From: Bacteroidaceae bacterium
GTDB lineage: Bacteria; Bacteroidota; Bacteroidia; Bacteroidales; Bacteroidaceae
Assembly: GCA_017428785.1 (NCBI GenBank)
Contig: JAFRQD010000003.1
Span: forward strand, 1 to 54,187
Direction of reading: 5' to 3'
DNA length: 54,187 nucleotides
Positions within the stretch are counted from its first letter, which is position 1. Each line of letters opens with the position of its first letter. Below are positions 51,653 through 54,187 of this stretch, piece after piece. Position numbers and translations under genes: made by a program. The notes beneath the pieces are model-generated. The model worked only from the letters and a program-made list of their open reading frames with translations, searched no databases and was not told where the DNA came from.

Positions 51653-52552
51653 TCAAATGATAAGTTTCTTCTTGTTGAAGTTCTCGCGGAACTCTGTAGG
51701 GGTACATCCTTTATGCTTGCGGAACAGGCGATTGAAGTTGGAGAGTGTGTTGAAGCCGGAGTCGTAGCATATTTCTGCAGCCGTCATGGTGGTGTCTATC
51801 AGCATTCGTGAAGCATAGCCCAGGCGTATCTCGATGATATAGTCCGACAGGGTGCGGCCCGTTCGCTGGTGGAAGAAGCGGGAAAAGGCGACTGGTGTCA
51901 TTCCGACCAGCTCTGCAATCTGCTCCAGACGCACCTCTTCGCGGAAATGTGCCGCTATGTACTGCTGCACTTTGCCAACGCGGCGGCTCTCGCTGCTTGT
52001 CTTGATGCGTGCAAACGAGGAGCTGGAGAGGGTGCGACTGTCGTCGGCGAGAGACAGGTCGTAAAGCAGTTCAAGGAAACTCAGCACCGCATGGAAGCCG
52101 TGTTGCTGGCGTGTCAGCTCGTCTAATCTCCCATATATCTTCATAATGGTGAGCCCGGAGAAGGCGAGGCCCAGGCGGGCACGCTCCAGCATCTGACGGA
52201 TGGAATGGAACTGGTTCTTGTTGAGCAGGCTCTCGGGCAGCACGTCGGAGGTGAACTGTATGGTTATCTCCCTGATGTCCCTGCTATGGCAATCCCCTTG
52301 TTCCCATACGTGTTCCAGGTTGGGGCTGGTGATGAGAACCAAGTCATACTCCCCGATCGTTTCACTGTTATCCCCTACTGTACGCCGCACTCCGGCTGCG
52401 CCCGCGATAAAGTTGAGCTCAAACTCGGGATGGCTATGGACGGGGAAATCGAATGATGACTTGTGGCGGTCGGCCAGATAGAAGCAGTCGCTGTCCGACA
52501 GCGGCGTTATCTCTCGCATCACAGGTGCTGAGGTGAAGTCTTGTTGAGTCAT
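51653..52552 (-). CDS. AraC-family transcriptional regulator of the mannan cluster
   Basis: The 299-residue protein has an N-terminal cupin-like sensor (FDFPVHSHPEFELNFIAGAA) and two C-terminal helix-turn-helix motifs (VRLEQIAELVGMTPVAFSRF; AAEICYDSGFNTLSNFNRLF). It should bind a sugar-derived inducer and activate transcription. It lies 19 nt after the epimerase gene and before the GH26-CE7 gene, so this cluster's enzymes are its likely targets; a classical hybrid two-component sensor or SusR-like regulator is not present in the window. Confidence 0.93.
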   Translation of the reverse strand: MTQQDFTSAPVMREITPLSDSDCFYLADRHKSSFDFPVHSHPEFELNFIAGAAGVRRTVGDNSETIGEYDLVLITSPNLEHVWEQGDCHSRDIREITIQFTSDVLPESLLNKNQFHSIRQMLERARLGLAFSGLTIMKIYGRLDELTRQQHGFHAVLSFLELLYDLSLADDSRTLSSSSFARIKTSSESRRVGKVQQYIAAHFREEVRLEQIAELVGMTPVAFSRFFHQRTGRTLSDYIIEIRLGYASRMLIDTTMTAAEICYDSGFNTLSNFNRLFRKHKGCTPTEFRENFNKKKLII

Positions 52553-52571
52553 GTTTCCGAGTGTTTATGTG

Positions 52572-53828
52572 TCAGAGCATGGTGTCGATGCGCTCTATGA
52601 GTTCCATGCACATACGCCCATTGTGGTAAGGGCATTTCCAGAAGCCGGCATGGTCGTCGTCGAGGTTCACGCTTCCGTCCTCGCGAATGCTCCAGTGCCA
52701 TTCGCCGTGCTCGTGGTCGATGAGGCGGTTCTTGATGTACTCCCACAGTCGCAAAGCCTTGTGCAATGCCATCTCGTCGCCGAAATGCTGGTAGAGATTG
52801 AAGAACCCCACGACGGCTTCAGCCTGCACCCACCAGTGGCGGTCGCGGTCGAAATGCGTCCCGTCGGGCTCTCCCTCGTAAATCATTGAGCCGTCGGGCT
52901 GCAATCCCTTCTCGCTTGCCTGCGCCATCTCTCTTACTACGGGCTCCACCTTATTCAATATAGCATTGTCTCCAAGCACATGCGCAGCCTCGTGCAGCAG
53001 CCACGAACATTCTATGTCGTGGCCGTAGCTTTCGGTAGTGCTGCGGCGCGTCCAGTCCATGTCGAAGAAGAGGTCGAGGTGATGTGTTTGGGGGTTAAGG
53101 ATGTGGTCGGTGAAAAGGGAAAGCAGGCGTTTGACTGCCGCTGAGACTTTTCTGGCATCCTCGCTTTCCGGGTTTGTTTCGTGTAACAGACGAAGCAGGT
53201 TGGTATAGGGCTCAATGATGTGCAGGTGCGTGTTCTGGCTCTTTGGATAGTTCTCGTCCTTGTCAGAGAGGCGCATGTCCGCGATGGGTTGCCAGTCGCG
53301 AGTGCAGGCCTCGATGTAGCCTCCGTAACCGTTGTCCCAGGCGTGACGCTCGATGATGTCGAAGAGCTGGACGGCAATCTGCAGGGCCTCCTCGTCGCCT
53401 GCCAGCCGCGCGTATTCCGAAAAGCCATAGAGCATGAAGCCCTGAGCGTAGAATTGTTTCTTGGTATCAAGAGGCTGTCCGTCTGCCGTCACGCTCCAAT
53501 AGACGCCCCCATGCTCGCGGTCCATGAAATGGGCGAGGACATAGTCTTTCGTCATTCGCGCCGCCTCAAGACAAGCGCTGTCGCCAAGCACATGGCAGGC
53601 GGCACTGAAGGTCCACAGCAAACGGGCATAGAGGATGGCACCGCGTGGGGCTTCCTCCTCTGTCAAGCCCATTCCCGTCATCCGCCCATACCAGCCGCCG
53701 CGTTTCGTGTCAAGCATATTGTTGAGCCAGAACGGCAGGATGTTTTGTGCGAGGCATTCGCGGACTTCATGGCACAGCGTGCGCAACATGGTCTCATTTG
53801 AAAGAAAAAGGTGACTCTTTGCAGGCAT
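52572..53828 (-). CDS. Cellobiose 2-epimerase
   Basis: This 418-residue enzyme of the AGE (N-acylglucosamine 2-epimerase) family converts the reducing-end glucose or mannose of beta-1,4-linked disaccharides, in mannan use Man-Man to Man-Glc for the phosphorylase. It has the (alpha/alpha)6 hallmarks RGAILYARLLWTFSAACHVL, AQGFMLYGFSEYARL, the catalytic histidines in THLHIIEPY, SYGHDIECSWLLHEAA and RHWWVQAEAVVGF. It has no signal peptide. It heads the operon, with a promoter 30 nt upstream. Confidence 0.95.
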   Translation of the reverse strand: MPAKSHLFLSNETMLRTLCHEVRECLAQNILPFWLNNMLDTKRGGWYGRMTGMGLTEEEAPRGAILYARLLWTFSAACHVLGDSACLEAARMTKDYVLAHFMDREHGGVYWSVTADGQPLDTKKQFYAQGFMLYGFSEYARLAGDEEALQIAVQLFDIIERHAWDNGYGGYIEACTRDWQPIADMRLSDKDENYPKSQNTHLHIIEPYTNLLRLLHETNPESEDARKVSAAVKRLLSLFTDHILNPQTHHLDLFFDMDWTRRSTTESYGHDIECSWLLHEAAHVLGDNAILNKVEPVVREMAQASEKGLQPDGSMIYEGEPDGTHFDRDRHWWVQAEAVVGFFNLYQHFGDEMALHKALRLWEYIKNRLIDHEHGEWHWSIREDGSVNLDDDHAGFWKCPYHNGRMCMELIERIDTML

Positions 53829-53857
53829 AATGATGCGTTTTCTTTTATTTCAAGGTA

Positions 53858-53865
53858 CAAAGATA
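53858..53865 (-). promoter_or_regulatory. TATCTTTG -7 box for the mannan cluster (epimerase gene)
   Basis: The minus strand reads TTCCTATCTTTGTACC, 29 nt before the ATG at 53828. Confidence 0.75.
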
Positions 53866-54012
53866 GGAATAAAAGAAGCAGAGTGAGTATCCAAGGCCGG
53901 TATATTTGCCTTAATTGCTCATCATTTGCTAAAAAAGGCTCATCTCAGCCACTAAAAGACACAATACGACAGGGGTGGGGTAATAAAAATTAAAAATTAA
54001 GAATTAAAAATT
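53866..54012. other. Gene-free AT-rich stretch before the right end repeat
   Basis: Nothing recognisable is seen except an A-rich low-complexity run (TTAAAAATTAAGAATTAAAAA, about 53990-54010). Confidence 0.4.
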
Positions 54013-54187
54013 ATTGCTGTCCGGTAAAATCGTACTGACTGCTTTGCTACCGGGTAAAGTCAGTTTGCATTTTTAAGCCTGTAGGGCTTTACTATTAGTA
54101 ACCGGGGGCGAAGCCCTCGGAATCAGCTGATAACTTGCTTCTCGCTGCCTGGAGGGCAGTACTATGAGACTACAGGGTACTGCCCTC
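54013..54187. repeat. Right copy of the 175-bp inverted repeat
   Basis: It is the reverse complement of 57-231. It is cut off by the window end within the 18-bp hairpin that is intact in the left copy (82-99 with 50-67). Confidence 0.93.

Overview
The window looks like a chromosomal contig from a Bacteroidales bacterium, probably a gut Prevotella or close relative. The evidence is the many Bacteroidetes-type promoters (TAnnTTTG just upstream of genes), a TPR/AraC hybrid regulator, a DUF4468 protein, secreted proteins ending in a typical Prevotella tail (YxLxGxRV...KGIYxxxGKK), and a mannan pathway with mannosylglucose phosphorylase plus cellobiose 2-epimerase as known from Bacteroides. No rRNA, tRNA, CRISPR array, phage or transposase gene was seen. 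Both ends lie in inverted copies of one 175-bp repeat (57-231 and 54013-54187), so the contig probably stops where an assembler met a dispersed repeat.

Layout. 1-960: gene-free, repeat-rich. 961-7058 (minus): tripartite RND efflux operon. 7426-8274 (minus): a 5'-truncated gene remnant beside a 21-bp repeat array. 8547-15938 (plus): a large secreted multidomain protein, phosphoglycerate kinase, a solute-binding lipoprotein and a TPR protein. 16010-25950 (minus): endonuclease III, a GH43 enzyme, a DUF4468 protein, a split MacB-type ABC export system with MacA and TolC partners, a glycosyltransferase and the tRNA methylthiotransferase MtaB. 26163-26348 (plus): a tiny Cys-rich lipoprotein. 26669-33872 (minus): a 1,723-residue extremely Cys-rich secreted protein, a 57-residue helical protein, and a TPR-AraC sensor-regulator. 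34144-40382 (minus): 2-hydroxyacid dehydrogenase, PreA-like iron-sulfur flavoprotein, nucleotidyltransferase-GHMP fusion, FucP-type permease, RhaM-type mutarotase and an MscS channel. 40809-53828 (minus): a mannan/glucomannan utilisation locus.

The mannan locus is the most coherent system. It encodes cellobiose 2-epimerase, an AraC regulator, a GH26-CE7 fusion (mannanase plus deacetylase), a GH59-GH26 fusion, a GH36 alpha-galactosidase, a GH130 mannosylglucose phosphorylase and a GPH-type sugar symporter. GH59 is the galactocerebrosidase family, and finding it fused to a mannanase beside an alpha-galactosidase is unusual. A reasonable hypothesis is that the locus degrades acetylated beta-galactoglucomannan, whose side chains carry beta-Gal on alpha-Gal. 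No SusC/SusD pair is present in the window.

Two repeat phenomena run through the window. (1) At least four unrelated families of intergenic tandem arrays share the same design: units of 21-22 bp, each with a short inverted repeat. (2) A GC-rich palindrome (roughly GACCCCTCC-GACTCCCC-TnTA-GGGGAG) lies between genes and also in frame inside several genes, adding peptides such as SPLKGNRG and PPQTPPLWGE.
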